Assembly (NCBI RefSeq): GCF_036346875.1
Contig: NZ_CP107852.1
Coordinates: 6,820,001 to 6,884,000, forward strand
From: Nocardia sp. NBC_00508
GTDB lineage: Bacteria > Actinomycetota > Actinomycetes > Mycobacteriales > Mycobacteriaceae
Reading direction: 5' to 3'
DNA length: 64,000 nt
Each line of letters opens with the position of its first letter. The stretch's first letter is position 1. A program made the translations under genes and the position numbers. Of the stretch, positions 36,671-46,528 are shown in pieces. The notes beneath the pieces are model-generated. The model saw only the letters and a program-made list of their open reading frames with translations, had not been told where the DNA came from and made no database searches.

Positions 36671-37520
36671 CCGTCAACGGCCCAGCAAGACAGCCGCTCA
36701 CACCGGCCGAACGCAAGTTCGCCGAAGCGGAAGCGCTCGAAGAGGCGACCATCATATGCGAGCAGAGATGCCCTCGCAGTTCGATTTCGACCTCGACCAC
36801 ATCGACCAGGTGACAACGCGCGCCCGTGGCTTCAAAGAGTCCTTCGCAAGATCTCGACCAAGCCGAGTGCGGGACTCGATGTACGGCGGGCGATGAGCGT
36901 GAAGCAGCGGCGGCCTACCGCCGAGGGGCATCGAGACTCGGCGGCTACGGCGTGTGAGTTGCTCGAACTACAAGCCGCCAGCCAACGCGTATGAACCCCC
37001 ATGGCGCCGGGCCATACAGGCGAAGCCGAAGGATTCGTGCCGCCCAAAGGCGGTGACAAGTGTGTCTCGAATGGTGAGGGGTCCGGGTGGCTGGCTGCCG
37101 ATGGAGGGGTGTTATTCCGACTGGCCAGGGCTCGACCGCGCACGACGACCCGCACTGGGACGTGCAGAAAAGGTGACTATACGAACGTGTATCCCGGCGG
37201 GAAGTCGCGATGAATGGTACCGGCAACGTCACCTACTATTCGCTGCGGGACGACATGGCAGTCAGGCACTCACGCCAGAGTCAGTACCTGTCGTCGACGA
37301 AGAGCGCGTGCGTAGTGGTCGACTCCCCCTCCGGACACGTTTTGTCAGGCATCCTCCGCAAATTTGCAGAGGATGCATTCTTTTGGGTCCCCTGTGGTGT
37401 CTGGACACCATCGATCTGCAAAATTTGCGCAGGCAATCGGTCAAAAGGCACCGACCCGGATGTGCGGGCTGTTCGGTGATCGGTAGTGGGTGCGCCAGTC
37501 GGAGCGGAACGATCCTGCCA
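36670..37520. other. Stretch without a recognisable gene
   Basis: Frames on both strands show no domain motif and shift composition repeatedly. Given the remnants on both sides it is probably decayed accessory DNA. Confidence 0.45.
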
Positions 37521-37529
37521 ACGGCCCAG

Positions 37530-37749
37530 GACGTGTACCGCCCCACATGCGGCACCAAGCGATACCGCCACCCGGTGGTCGGTAAGCTCACGCTCGGCTT
37601 CGAAGTCGTCCATTTCCGTCGGCGACCCCGACCAGACGCTGGGTCTGTGCACCGTCGAGCCCGGATCACCGTCCGCGAACGCCCTTCGTGTGCTCGTCGG
37701 CCGCAGTGCCGACGCCGCGTTCGAGGCGGGGAAGCACCCGGACAAGTGA
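37530..37749 (+). pseudogene. 3' remnant of a MmyB-type XRE regulator
   Basis: The end of the ligand-binding domain of MmyB-like helix-turn-helix regulators is readable in two frames: GTKRYRHPVVGKLTLGFEVV, then after a frameshift DQTLGLCTVEPGSPSANALR to the stop at 37749. The N-terminal HTH is not found upstream. These regulators usually sit next to an SDR gene, and an SDR remnant does lie 250 bp downstream on the other strand. Confidence 0.65.
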
Positions 37750-38002
37750 CGAACCACAGTGTCCTCCGGACGCGCATGACCAGCCTCCGAACTGATCGTG
37801 GTCGTGTCTGCACTTCGTCCGAAAGAGTTCCGCGGCGGCCAGAGCTTGGATCGGCGGCGATAGCGCGACGGTGTACAGCGACCGGAGCTGCACCACGATT
37901 TCGGTGTTCCTTCGTCTTCAGATCCGGCTGCAATCGATCGAGATGTCCGCACTCTTCTACGTTCTATCCAGACCCTTCCCTCGAGTCGCGAGGTCGATGC
38001 GT

Positions 38003-38365
38003 CTAAACGGTCGTGACGTATCCGCCATCGATGCGGATATCGGAGCCGGTGATGTTGGCGGAACGGTCATTGGCCAGGAAGACGGCCAGATCGGCGACCT
38101 CTTGGGGTGTGGTGAATCGCCCTGTCGCAGCGGCTGCGCCTACCGACTTCACGACGTCTTCGGGGCTGCTGCCGCTCGCCGAACCGACCTGGGCTGCCAT
38201 GCCGCCCGCGCCGAACCACAAATCGGTGGACACTGGACGCGGACTTATCGTTTTGACACGAATCCCCTTCGGCCCGAACTCCTTTGAGACCCTTGGTGAG
38301 ATTGGCCAGAGCCGCCTTGGTAGCGGTGTAGTCGATGATAATGGGCTCGGGCAGCACGGCCACCC
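38003..38365 (-). pseudogene. 3' remnant of a short-chain dehydrogenase
   Basis: The C-terminal third of an SDR in two frames: DYTATKAALANLTKGLK (active-site YxxxK), then after a shift near 38290 VSTDLWFGAGGMAAQVG, RFTTPQEVADLAVFLANDRS and ITGSDIRIDGGYVTTV to 38003. The N-terminal NAD-binding half is replaced by phosphoketolase sequence on the same strand. Confidence 0.75.
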
Positions 38366-38399
38366 TGGTGTCGTCCCTCGTTGAGGACCTGGGCGTCCA

Positions 38400-38900
38400 T
38401 CGCCGAGCGAGTTCGTTGCTGAACTTGCTGGCGTTCGGACTGGCTGGCCGGGGTCACCGAGGCATGCCAGGTCGTGGATGTGCAGGTAGCGGATTCGGGC
38501 GTGCGGCGGCGATTGCGGTTGCGGTTGCGGTTGCGGCCGTGGATAGTTCGTGGGCGGCGATGTCTCCAGCCGAGATCAGCACCAGCTGGGGATGCTCGTC
38601 GTCGGTGATATGGGACCAGACCGCGTAGCCGTCGCGCAGCTCGGCGTCGAGGGTGTCGAGCGGGTGCTCGGGCATCGGATGTTTGGAGGCGATCACCAGG
38701 CTGCTGCGGCCGAGTTTACGCATGGCGAACGTCACCGCTGCTGCGGCGCGGGCGTCTCGGCGGGGATGTAGATGTGCAGAGCTCCTGGTTGAGTACCTCC
38801 ACCAACCACGGCGGGTTCGGTTCGCTGATATTGATTCGGTTGGAGGACGCCTCATCAGGGCTGAAAACCCGTAACCCGCAGGTGGAGTGCAGATTCTGCA
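38400..38900 (-). pseudogene. Phosphoketolase remnant
   Basis: Fragments of the C-terminal part of a xylulose-5-phosphate/fructose-6-phosphate phosphoketolase: LRVFSPDEASSNRINI, then PNPPWLVEVLNQEL, AAAAVTFAMRKLGRSSLVIA, SKHPMPEHPLDTLD, WSHITDDEHPQLVLISAGDI and, in another frame, RYLHIHDLACLGDPGQ. Internal pieces are missing and the frame changes. Four tandem GCGGTT hexamers (about 38514-38537) extend an Ala-Thr run in the product. Confidence 0.65.
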
Positions 38901-38959
38901 ACCGCCCACCTCGACGTTCCGGCGGACCGCGTCTGCCGGTTCGAGGACCGAGACCGGCA

Positions 38960-39270
38960 CCACGGGCGGGAGTTGTATCGGTGTCCGTCCCAGCGGGCGG
39001 ATGCGGTGTTCGATCTGCTGGATACGGTGCGGTTGGCGCCCGGGGACGACGCCGCCACCATTACCGCCGACCAAGCTGCGCACTGTGATCGGCAACCTGC
39101 TCGCCGCCGGGGACTGGAGCCCGGCGGGGCTGGACAACGCGATGATGGAATCGTTCTGGTCCTCGATGCAGATCTACCACGCCCCGATCGAATACGAACC
39201 ACTCTCCGACCCGACCTGCTTCCGCTGTCTGTTAGCGACCTCGACTGGAACCCAAGGGGGGCAGGTAATC
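38960..39270 (+). pseudogene. Mosaic of IS701-like and IS3-like transposase fragments
   Basis: The first part matches two non-adjacent segments of the IS701-like transposase at 25.0-26.4 kb joined by a deletion: LYRCPSQRADAVFDLLDTV directly followed by RLAPGDDAATITADQ and LRTVIGNLLAAGDW. It then joins the C-terminus of an IS3 OrfB (LDNAMMESFWSSMQI), itself internally deleted before PIEYEPLSDP. Several frames are involved. Confidence 0.65.
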
Positions 39271-39681
39271 GGGGTCACCTATCCATGCAGCAGCCCTGGT
39301 CGGACCCGGAAGTTTGTCCAGTTGGTGGCTCCGTCCCTCGTAAACCACTGTGCGACGGCCCTTCCCGTTGATGGGAAGATCAGTTCGACATCTGCGTTAC
39401 ATCCCATAGCGTACCGTTGGATAGCGGCGCATTAATTAAGGGAAGGTCATTCGGTCGCCGCATTGCTCGGGATCCGCCACGTAGATCCTGAATGCCGTTG
39501 TGGTGAAACATCATCGGTACATGTTTGCCGGGTTGCAGTAGGTAAGCCTGCACGGTATGCGGCTCCTGCGGGATGGTGCCCGATCGATAACAACACATAA
39601 GGACCGCGTGCAGGTCCACCCAACGTGATTGAAGCGCGTATCCCGGGGTCGAGCGCACTGGGATCGCATGGAAGGGGCGCA

Positions 39682-41301
39682 ATGTCTGAGAATGCCGTAG
39701 GCGTAAAGCCCGAGGCCCAAGATCCGAGCAGAGATTCCAGTCGTTCCACAGTCGGGGAGAATTCCTCAGTTCTCACTCGACTGAGGAATGTTTTGGATAC
39801 CTCTCGAATAGGCACGTCACGCGGACTCCTTGGGGTGGCAGCGGTGGCCGCTGGTTTGATCGTCCTCGGATTCCTTTCTCCCGGAAGGGTTCCGGGAGAG
39901 GGCGATCATGTGGGATTGTTCAGTCTGCTGCCCGCGCTGATCACGCTGCTGGTGGTCTTCGCTACCAAGAACGTGGTGGCCGCGCTGTTCCTGGGCGTCA
40001 TCACGGGCGGCGTCGTCAGTGCGCAGTACAACGTCGTCGATGGTTTCATGCTCCCGGCGCTGGGCACTGCCTCGTTCGCGACGATCCTGCTGGTCTACCT
40101 GTGGGCACTGGGCGGAATGATCGGCCTGTGGACACGCACCGGCGGCGCCCAGGCATTCGCGGAAATGGCTGGCCGCACACTGGTTCGCGGAGCGACGAGT
40201 GCCCGGATCTTCGGGTGGCTGGTGGGGGTGCTGTTCCACCAGGGCGGCACCATTTCGACGATCCTTGCCGGCACTACCGTGCGCCCGCTCACCGACAAGC
40301 ACAAGGTGTCGAAGGAGGAGTTGACCTACATCGTCGACTCCACCGCCTCGCCGGTCGCGACCGTGCTCCCATTCAATGCCTGGCCACTGTACGTGGCGGG
40401 CCTGGTGGTGGGGACTACGCCGCTGTTCGTGACGGAGGACGACGGCGTCGCGTTCTTCATCAGTTCGATCCCCTTCAACTTCTACGCGATCTTCGCTCTC
40501 CTGGCGACGCTGCTCTTTGCTTGGGGAAAGCTGCCCTGGGTCGGCAGCGCTATGAAACAGGCGATCCGCCGTGCGCGCACCACCGGGCAGCTGAACGCCC
40601 CGACCGCGAAACCGATCACATCCGACGAGCTGGTCACGATGAAGCTGCCGAAAGACTACTCGCCCAGCGTCGCTGATTTCGCCGTCCCTATGGGCGTGCT
40701 GCTCACCATCGTGATCGGCTCCTACATCATGACCGGCGAAGTGCTCATCGCGCAGGCGTTCGGCTTGGCAGTGATAACCGCCATCGTGCTGGCGCTGATC
40801 AAGGGGCTCCCGCTCGGTGAGGCCATCGACGGCTTCGTCGACGGCTGCAAGGGCGTGACCGTCGGTGCGCTGATCCTGGCTTTGGCCGTGACGCTCGGCT
40901 ACGTGTCCAAGCAGCTCGGCACCGCAAACTACATTGTCGAAACCACCTCGGATTGGGTTGTGGACCCGCTGTTGCCTGCCATCCTCATGGCTATCTGCAT
41001 GGGTGTGGCGTTTTCGATCGGATCGTCCTGGGGTACATTCGCGGTCGTCTTCCCGCTCGCGATGCCACTCGCCTACGCCATCGATCCCAACCCGATGTAC
41101 CTGCACCTGTGTTTCGGGGCTGTCGTCGGCGGTGCGGTATTCGGTGACCAGGCCTCCCCGATCTCCGACACGACGATCCTGTCCGCCCTCGCCTGCGGCG
41201 GCGACGTCATGGACCACGTGAAAACCCAGCTCCCCCTCGCCCTGGCCGCGGCAAGCCTCGCTGCAGTAACATCCACCGTCTTTGCCTTCGTTATCCTGTG
41301 A
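39682..41301 (+). CDS. nhaC: NhaC-family sodium/proton antiporter
   Basis: 539 residues with about 11-12 transmembrane segments. The NhaC signature region is GAVVGGAVFGDQASPISDTT near the end; other conserved stretches are FHQGGTISTILAGTTVRPL and STASPVATVLPFNAWPLYV. It would exchange Na+ for protons at the plasma membrane in salt or pH stress; relatives can exchange organic acids instead. The start at the ATG of MSENAVG has GGAAGGGG upstream. The ~60-residue N-terminus is hydrophilic. No operon partner: mosaic transposase debris lies upstream and a broken thiolase downstream. Confidence 0.85.
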   Translation: MSENAVGVKPEAQDPSRDSSRSTVGENSSVLTRLRNVLDTSRIGTSRGLLGVAAVAAGLIVLGFLSPGRVPGEGDHVGLFSLLPALITLLVVFATKNVVAALFLGVITGGVVSAQYNVVDGFMLPALGTASFATILLVYLWALGGMIGLWTRTGGAQAFAEMAGRTLVRGATSARIFGWLVGVLFHQGGTISTILAGTTVRPLTDKHKVSKEELTYIVDSTASPVATVLPFNAWPLYVAGLVVGTTPLFVTEDDGVAFFISSIPFNFYAIFALLATLLFAWGKLPWVGSAMKQAIRRARTTGQLNAPTAKPITSDELVTMKLPKDYSPSVADFAVPMGVLLTIVIGSYIMTGEVLIAQAFGLAVITAIVLALIKGLPLGEAIDGFVDGCKGVTVGALILALAVTLGYVSKQLGTANYIVETTSDWVVDPLLPAILMAICMGVAFSIGSSWGTFAVVFPLAMPLAYAIDPNPMYLHLCFGAVVGGAVFGDQASPISDTTILSALACGGDVMDHVKTQLPLALAAASLAAVTSTVFAFVIL

Positions 41302-41559
41302 TTGGACGTGGCAACGGACCGGTGGAGGAAGGCACCACCATGGAGCCAACCCTCCGCCGAGTGGCGGCAACGACCGGCTGAACTGGTCTACTGCAAGCGC
41401 CGGGGCGGGATCTCCCGTCCCGGCGCCGGCAGGTAGGACGTCGTCGAAGACCCGGCCAGGTCACTGGAACTGCTCGGCGGGGGCGACCATCGGCTGCGGG
41501 TCCACGGGCGCAAGCGTGACGACGGCGCCTCCGCACGAACGACGACTCGGCAGAGGGGT

Positions 41560-42185
41560 GCCTGATCCAGATGTTGCCCGCCCCACAGGAACCCGCTTGC
41601 GAGCAGTACCGCCAGCAGATGAGTGAGTTGTTCGCGCCGTTCACCCGCGTCGCGGCCAAGAATCCCTATGCGGCCGCACCGGTGGACCGTAGCGCGAAGG
41701 AACTGGCCCCATCACAGACCGCAACCGGATGATCACCGAGCCGTATCCGCGGTTCATGGTCTCCCGTGACCAGGTGAACCAGGGCGCCGCCCTCGTCCTC
41801 ACCTCGATCGGGGTCGCACGGAAACTCGTTGTAGCGCAGGACAAGTGGGTGTTCCTACCCGGACACGCCGATCTGCGGGAATAGAATCTGCTCGAGCGCC
41901 CCGACTTTGCGGCAGCACCGGCCTTGGTGCGTGCGGCCGAGCACGCGCTCGAGGTCGTGGGAGTCGCGGTAGAAGAACTGTCGACGATCGATCTCTACAG
42001 CTGCCTCCCATCGCGGTGTCCGCCGTCGCGGACGGGCTGGGGCTGTCCGCCGATGATTCGCGCGGGCTCACCGTGACCGGTGGTCCGCCGTTTTTCGGCG
42101 GTGCCGGCAACAACTACTCGATGCACGCGATCGCCGAAACTGTTGCGCTCCTGCGTGCGACACCAGGCGCCTACGGCATGCCGGA
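41560..42185 (+). pseudogene. Thiolase / acetyl-CoA acetyltransferase remnant
   Basis: Frames read in order as the second half of a thiolase-superfamily protein: YRQQMSELFAPFTRVAAKNP, then DRNRMITEPYPRFMVSRDQV, NQGAALVLTSIGVARKL, an in-frame TAG at 41882, AAEHALEVVGVAVEELSTID and GLTVTGGPPFFGGAGNNYSM. At least two frameshifts and a stop are needed. The active-site Cys half and the C-terminus are missing. Confidence 0.7.
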
Positions 42186-42189
42186 TGCG

Positions 42190-42818
42190 GCCGCTCCCCC
42201 GCCTCGCATCTGGTTGGTGCCACCACCGCCGCAGCCAGCAGCACCAGCCCGCCGGCCGTCTCTGTCCGCAGAGCCTGGGCAACCACCGCGCGTTCCGGCG
42301 GCTTCCCGGCACACTCCGCGCCCACTGACGCGTTCTTTACAGCCTATCCCCGAACGCATCAGCGCCCACCATATGGTGCGTCCGGAGTTCGGTAGAACGC
42401 GCGCATCCCGCACTCGAGCACCGGCCGCATAATCGACTACATCGACTTCGACGAAGACCGGGCCTCCGCTCGACCATCGCGGCCGGCTGCATTCCGCGAG
42501 GAGGCCTGCGCGAGAAATTCGACGTCACCACGGCCAAACACTGTGGCAGCGACTTCACCCCTAGCCGCATCGAAACCGTCGTCGCAAACGGCCAAATTGC
42601 ATCGATATTCACCTCAGTCCGCGCTACCGTGCATCCCGTCCGCCCGTATCCGCATGGCCGATCGAGGAACTCGGGCAGCGTCACGATCCGGTAGTAGCGA
42701 GCCGAGACGACATGCAGGAGTCGGCGCACCATCGTCCCAGGCGATGCATCGGTGTTGCTGTGTGATCGTCCGGCGCGTGCACGCCCATCTGGCGTGAACG
42801 GGGGGAACACTGGGACGA
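42190..42818. other. Stretch without a recognisable gene
   Basis: A plus-strand segment near 42430 (STGRIIDYIDFDED) looks like decayed coding sequence of unknown family. Otherwise nothing recognisable between the thiolase remnant and the PAP2-family gene. Confidence 0.4.
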
Positions 42819-43829
42819 ATGAGCGGCCCAGGCGCGGGAAGGGCGCAGACCAACCGCCAGTCGCCGACACGACGAGTGGCCCGTGACGCGGTCTGGTCGG
42901 GGTACCTGGTGGGCCTGGTTGCCACGATCTACACCGCCGGGTTGCCGACAAGCCGCGCCTATCAGGCTGTGTGGATTCTCGCCGGTATCGCCGCATTCAC
43001 AATCGACCGTCCGTGGCGTAACCACCTACGGATCTTGGCCGACTGGCTGCCATTGCTCGGCGCGCTGGTGCTGTACGACTACACACGCGGGTTTGCGGAC
43101 GAACTCGGAATGCCACTGCGCATGACAGAACTCGCCGCGGTAGAACGCGGGCTTTTCAACGGCACGATTCCGACAGTGTGGCTGCAGCAGCGCCTGGCGG
43201 CGGACGGGCAGCCCTGGTGGACGCCCGTCACAGGGGCCGTGTACTCCACCCATTTCATCGTGCCGTGGCTGCTAGCCGCGATCTTCTACGTGCGTTCACG
43301 ACCACTGTGGGCCCGCTACATGCGCCGTATCCTGATACTGTCCTACCTGGGTCTGGCGACCTACATCCTCCTGCCTGCCGCACCCCCGTGGTATGCCTCC
43401 AGGGAGGGGGTGATCACCGAGGGCGTCGACCGCATCGCCGGATTCGGATTCGGCATGATCCCTATCGACACCAGCACACAATGGCTGGAGGCGCAGGGAA
43501 ACCACGTCGCCGCACTGCCCTCACTACACACAGCCTTCGCGCTTCTGGTGACCGTGACGTTGTGGCCGCTGCTCACCAATTCGTGGTTACGCGCCGTCCT
43601 CGCGATATTCCCGCTGTCGATGACCTTCACCCTGGTCTACGGTGGCGAACACTATATGGTCGATGTGCTATCCGGCTGGGCATACGCAGTACTGACCATC
43701 ATGCTGGCCGTGGCTTGGGAACGCCGCAGTCGTCGCGCATCCACGGTCCACAACGCCACCGGATCCGACGGAGCCTTGTCCGTATCGGAGCCGACAATGC
43801 ACACTGTCTCGCCAGAATCCCCCGATTAG
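42819..43829 (+). CDS. PAP2-superfamily membrane phosphatase (Aur1-like)
   Basis: 336 residues with about six transmembrane segments. The phosphatase motifs are AALPSLHTAFALL (S-x-H) and YGGEHYMVDVLSG (H and D), on the arrangement of inositol-phosphotransferase/Aur1-like PAP2 proteins, which act on lipid phosphates at the outer membrane face. N-terminal ~20 residues are hydrophilic. The ATG follows a GGGGGAA run. The usual family in mycobacteria and Nocardia is of similar length. No partner gene is adjacent; the gene is intact among remnants. Confidence 0.8.
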   Translation: MSGPGAGRAQTNRQSPTRRVARDAVWSGYLVGLVATIYTAGLPTSRAYQAVWILAGIAAFTIDRPWRNHLRILADWLPLLGALVLYDYTRGFADELGMPLRMTELAAVERGLFNGTIPTVWLQQRLAADGQPWWTPVTGAVYSTHFIVPWLLAAIFYVRSRPLWARYMRRILILSYLGLATYILLPAAPPWYASREGVITEGVDRIAGFGFGMIPIDTSTQWLEAQGNHVAALPSLHTAFALLVTVTLWPLLTNSWLRAVLAIFPLSMTFTLVYGGEHYMVDVLSGWAYAVLTIMLAVAWERRSRRASTVHNATGSDGALSVSEPTMHTVSPESPD

Positions 43830-44048
43830 CGCCCAGTATGTAACTGGTCAGCGCCCCGAGAGCGGCACCACCGATCCGTATTGCTCAATTCATCAACTAC
43901 CACCCCACCAACGCCTATACCCGTGCGGCAGTGAACAAGGTCTTCGTGAGCCTGCTCAGCTCGATTGCTTTCACCATGAGAACGAAATATCGAGCTTTCA
44001 AAGATATGTAAATACTCGGGGAATTTGGAGGTCTGGTACCTTCAACAG

Positions 44049-44521
44049 GTTGGAACCAACGAGCGATTGCGGGAAGCCGCGGAAAACTGGCCCTGACCCT
44101 GTCCGCGGGAGGCGGGATGCAGCGCTCGACCGCCCGGGCGCTGACGGCTCTGCTTTACACTGTGCAGGACACCATGACCGCCGCGGACCTGTGCGCGGAG
44201 TTGTCGATCAGTTCCGGGGCGGTATCGACCGCGATCAAACATTTGATGCCGGTCGGGCTGATCGAACGTGTACCCGCGCCGGGCAGCCGACGCGACCATT
44301 ACCAGTTTCGCGCAGGCGCGTGGGCTGCGCTGATGTCGCAGCAGAACACGATGCTGGCCGGCATGCGCGACTCGGCGCAGGAAGGCATCGTCGCCACCGG
44401 CCCGGACACCGTCGCTGCCCGGCGCCTGCACGAGATGCAGGACTTCTACACCTTCATGCTCAACGAGCTGGTCCCGCTGATCGACCGATGGCGCGAGCGC
44501 AACGCCGCTGAACATCCTTGA
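44049..44521 (+). pseudogene. MarR/GbsR-family regulator, start codon lost and frameshifted
   Basis: Closely similar to the intact regulator at 57395-57868. Here the ancestral GTG start reads GTT (44049) and a 1-nt loss within the GAAAACTGG stretch shifts the first 23 codons. From an internal ATG at 44117, which has GGAGG upstream, the rest is intact: TALLYTVQDTMTAADLCAEL, SISSGAVSTAIKHLMPVGLI, VPAPGSRRDHYQF and a C-terminal dimerisation helix. An N-terminally shortened protein could still be made. The second copy controls a divergent ABC exporter; here the exporter is missing, but a permease remnant lies 2 kb away. Confidence 0.75.
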
Positions 44522-44684
44522 CCGAGCCGACCATCGTCGATGACTGTGATCAGCTCGTCGGGTCCAGCACAGTGAGCTGTATCGAATCCTCCCTGATTTG
44601 GTGCGGTCGCCCGCAATGGAGTTGCTACCAACGTGATTCAATCGGGCAACGCGTTGTGCTGGCCATCGACTTAGGGTTCTGGAC

Positions 44685-45596
44685 GTGCATCCTCGCAGAC
44701 TGTTTGCCATCGGGTTGAGCCTCGGAATATTGTTGGCGGCCAACACCTATTCGGGGTTCGCGCTGTACGCGTTCACTGTGGGGCCGCAGGTACAGGCCCA
44801 GGTAACGGTTTGCTCAGGCGGAAAGTTCAGCACGTGCCGCGGGCGGTGGGTATTGCCGGACGGCCGGGCGGGCAGCGGCGGCGTTGCGGGAGCGGGGAGT
44901 TCTGGACCCGGCGAAACGGTCAGCATACGGATCGCACCTCTCACCGGTGCGTACAAGGACAGCGGGCTGGTGCTCGGGTCTCGCCTGTTCTGGGCGATCC
45001 TGGTCGACGCGATGACCCTCGTCGCGTGGGTGTGGATCGCGTACATGCTGATCCGAAGCCGCCGCGTCGCCGCCGCTTTCGACAGCACGGTGGAAGCCGG
45101 GCACGAAATCTGGCATTCCAGCAACACAGCGATCACCGACCCGCTCGGCACTCCGCTCTGGCATGGCTGCCGAGCTCGGCGGCGCCTCACCGAGATCACC
45201 GCCCCGGACGCCGCGACCAACTTCCACGTGCGATCCGCCGACGGCGTGCTCGCACTGGACTACCCCGACGGTACCCCTGCCGGAAGGATCGAAGCCGACC
45301 GCTACGCCGCAAACCGCCTCAGCTACACCATCTTCGATGCTACTGGCACCCCGCGTGCGTATCTCGCCAGCACCGGTGTCACCGACTCCACCTGGGCGGC
45401 CACCGGCGTCGACGAAACCCCGTATGCCCGTTTCGTTTTAGCCCCCGGCCGCAACCACACGGCGCTGGCACCGGTGACCCCGCCACCGCTGCGCCCCCTG
45501 CTCGCTGCCTTCCTCCTCGATTACGACCGCATGCTGCTCGAAGGTGGTACCCGCCCCGGCGGCGTCGCCGAACTCCAACGCCGAGCGAAACGGTGA
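44685..45596 (+). CDS. Membrane protein of unknown function
   Basis: 303 residues. The first helix (LFAIGLSLGILLAANTYSGF) is a signal anchor, followed by an extracytoplasmic Gly- and Ser-rich loop with two Cys (VCSGGKFSTCRGRW), then a second transmembrane helix (FWAILVDAMTLVAWVWIAYM). The rest is probably cytoplasmic and beta-rich (YLASTGVTDSTWAATGVDE), a repeat-like pattern seen in proteins of the tubby-like/LURP or scramblase type, though I cannot assign it. GTG start. It overlaps no neighbour and is convergent with the nhaA fragment. Confidence 0.6.
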   Translation: MHPRRLFAIGLSLGILLAANTYSGFALYAFTVGPQVQAQVTVCSGGKFSTCRGRWVLPDGRAGSGGVAGAGSSGPGETVSIRIAPLTGAYKDSGLVLGSRLFWAILVDAMTLVAWVWIAYMLIRSRRVAAAFDSTVEAGHEIWHSSNTAITDPLGTPLWHGCRARRRLTEITAPDAATNFHVRSADGVLALDYPDGTPAGRIEADRYAANRLSYTIFDATGTPRAYLASTGVTDSTWAATGVDETPYARFVLAPGRNHTALAPVTPPPLRPLLAAFLLDYDRMLLEGGTRPGGVAELQRRAKR

Positions 45597-45599
45597 ACC

Positions 45600-45825
45600 C
45601 CGGGAAGATCGTGAGATCGAAATGTATTCTCGCCGGGCCGATCCGGTAATCGCGCAGTGTGTTGTAGGAATCCGCCCAGGGACTGTTGGCCCAGCCCAAT
45701 GCAATGGCTGCGGAGATGATCAGGGGGATGCCGCCGCCTGTCTCCTTGCGCAGAACCTTGGTGAGTCGCTGTGTCTCCGGCCACGTGCCGGGCGAGAAGA
45801 AGGGACGTGAGCCAGAAGAGCTCAT
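45600..45825 (-). pseudogene. nhaA: NhaA sodium/proton antiporter, N-terminal fragment
   Basis: Encodes the first ~75 residues of an NhaA protein: RLTKVLRKETGGGIPLIISA, AIALGWANSPWADSYNTLRD and FDLTI, matching the first transmembrane helix and periplasmic hairpin of NhaA. Homology then stops and the next gene begins on the other strand. About 300 residues are missing. A 42-nt element 75 nt upstream of the start is shared with sulP and is described separately. Confidence 0.75.
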
Positions 45826-45900
45826 TACTGCTGCGCCTGGGGATACACCTGGATGTCTGCCCATCGCCGGTCCGACCCGGCCCCGGACGGGATCGGGTTA

Positions 45901-45942
45901 TGCCGACCAGACTTCCCGGCGCACCATCTTGTAAAGATGCCG
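45901..45942 (-). ncRNA. Conserved 42-nt leader element upstream of nhaA (copy A)
   Basis: Read on the minus strand: CGGCATCTTTAC, a variable 5-nt segment (AAGAT), then GGTGCGCCGGGAAGTCTG and GTCGGCA. The same element precedes sulP at 53967-54008, same strand and similar distance to the start, differing only within the 5-nt segment. Conserved flanks with one free loop are what a structured leader RNA would show. Cation-responsive riboswitches upstream of nhaA and related transporters are known from comparative genomics; membership here is inference. Confidence 0.55.
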
Positions 45943-46044
45943 CAAAGCCGCTGGCGCAGCAAGCCAACGCGCGGACAAAGTGCGTGAGGCGGCGGCGCGC
46001 CGCACGAGTGACCGGAGTGCCGATGATCGTCCGGCCGACCGGCT

Positions 46045-46494
46045 TCATCCGCTCGCGTCGGCGGCCCTGTGCGTTTCGTAATAGCTGGCCATGAGCTCCC
46101 AGTAGCCGAGTAACAGCAGCATCTGCGCGCCGATCGCGACAGCCGCGGGAACGGGACGGCGACGCCACGCCCCGAGCAACGCGATCATCCCCGCCCCGGC
46201 GGCCGCGGCGTTCACGGCCAATGCCGCATCCCTGGGATGGTCGACAAGCCACAGTTCCTCCCCGAGCACGGCTTTCGTCGCCCAGGCCCGTTGGTCGGCA
46301 GGTTCGGGGAAGAGCACCGGGTTCACCGCGAACCACGCGCTGATGACGGCCGCGTGCGGCCAGCTTCGCTTCCACACCGGAACCAGGAGCAAGGGTGCCG
46401 TCGCCCAACGGGACCAGGCGCTCCAAGGGTTGGAATGCCTGGCGAAAACCGCGCTGCGAACACGGGCGAAAGCTCTTCCAGACTCCATATTCAC
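46045..46494 (-). CDS. DUF6653-like small membrane protein
   Basis: 149 residues from a GTG at 46494 with AAAGGAG upstream. Conserved-looking blocks are ARHSNPWSAWSRWATAPLLL, WFAVNPVLFPEPADQRAWA and KAVLGEELWLVDHP, then two C-terminal helices (AALAVNAAAAGAGMIALLGA and VAIGAQMLLLLGYWELMASY). About four transmembrane segments. The NPWSxWTR and NPxLFPxP pattern resembles the DUF6653 family found in actinomycetes and halophiles; function unknown. The ABC permease remnant begins 35 bp upstream on the same strand. Confidence 0.6.
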   Translation of the reverse strand: MNMESGRAFARVRSAVFARHSNPWSAWSRWATAPLLLVPVWKRSWPHAAVISAWFAVNPVLFPEPADQRAWATKAVLGEELWLVDHPRDAALAVNAAAAGAGMIALLGAWRRRPVPAAVAIGAQMLLLLGYWELMASYYETHRAADASG

Positions 46495-46528
46495 TGTGCT
46501 CCTTTCGGTTTCGATCAGACTTGCCGGG

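Noticed and set aside
36954-38006. A 350-codon plus-strand frame
   Set aside because: Only a short part (the MmyB-like GTKRYRHPVVG block) resembles a protein, and that continues in another frame; the rest is motif-free.
39817-41370. A 517-codon minus-strand frame
   Set aside because: Antisense shadow of NhaC; composition is Asp/His/Gln/Arg-rich and without motif.
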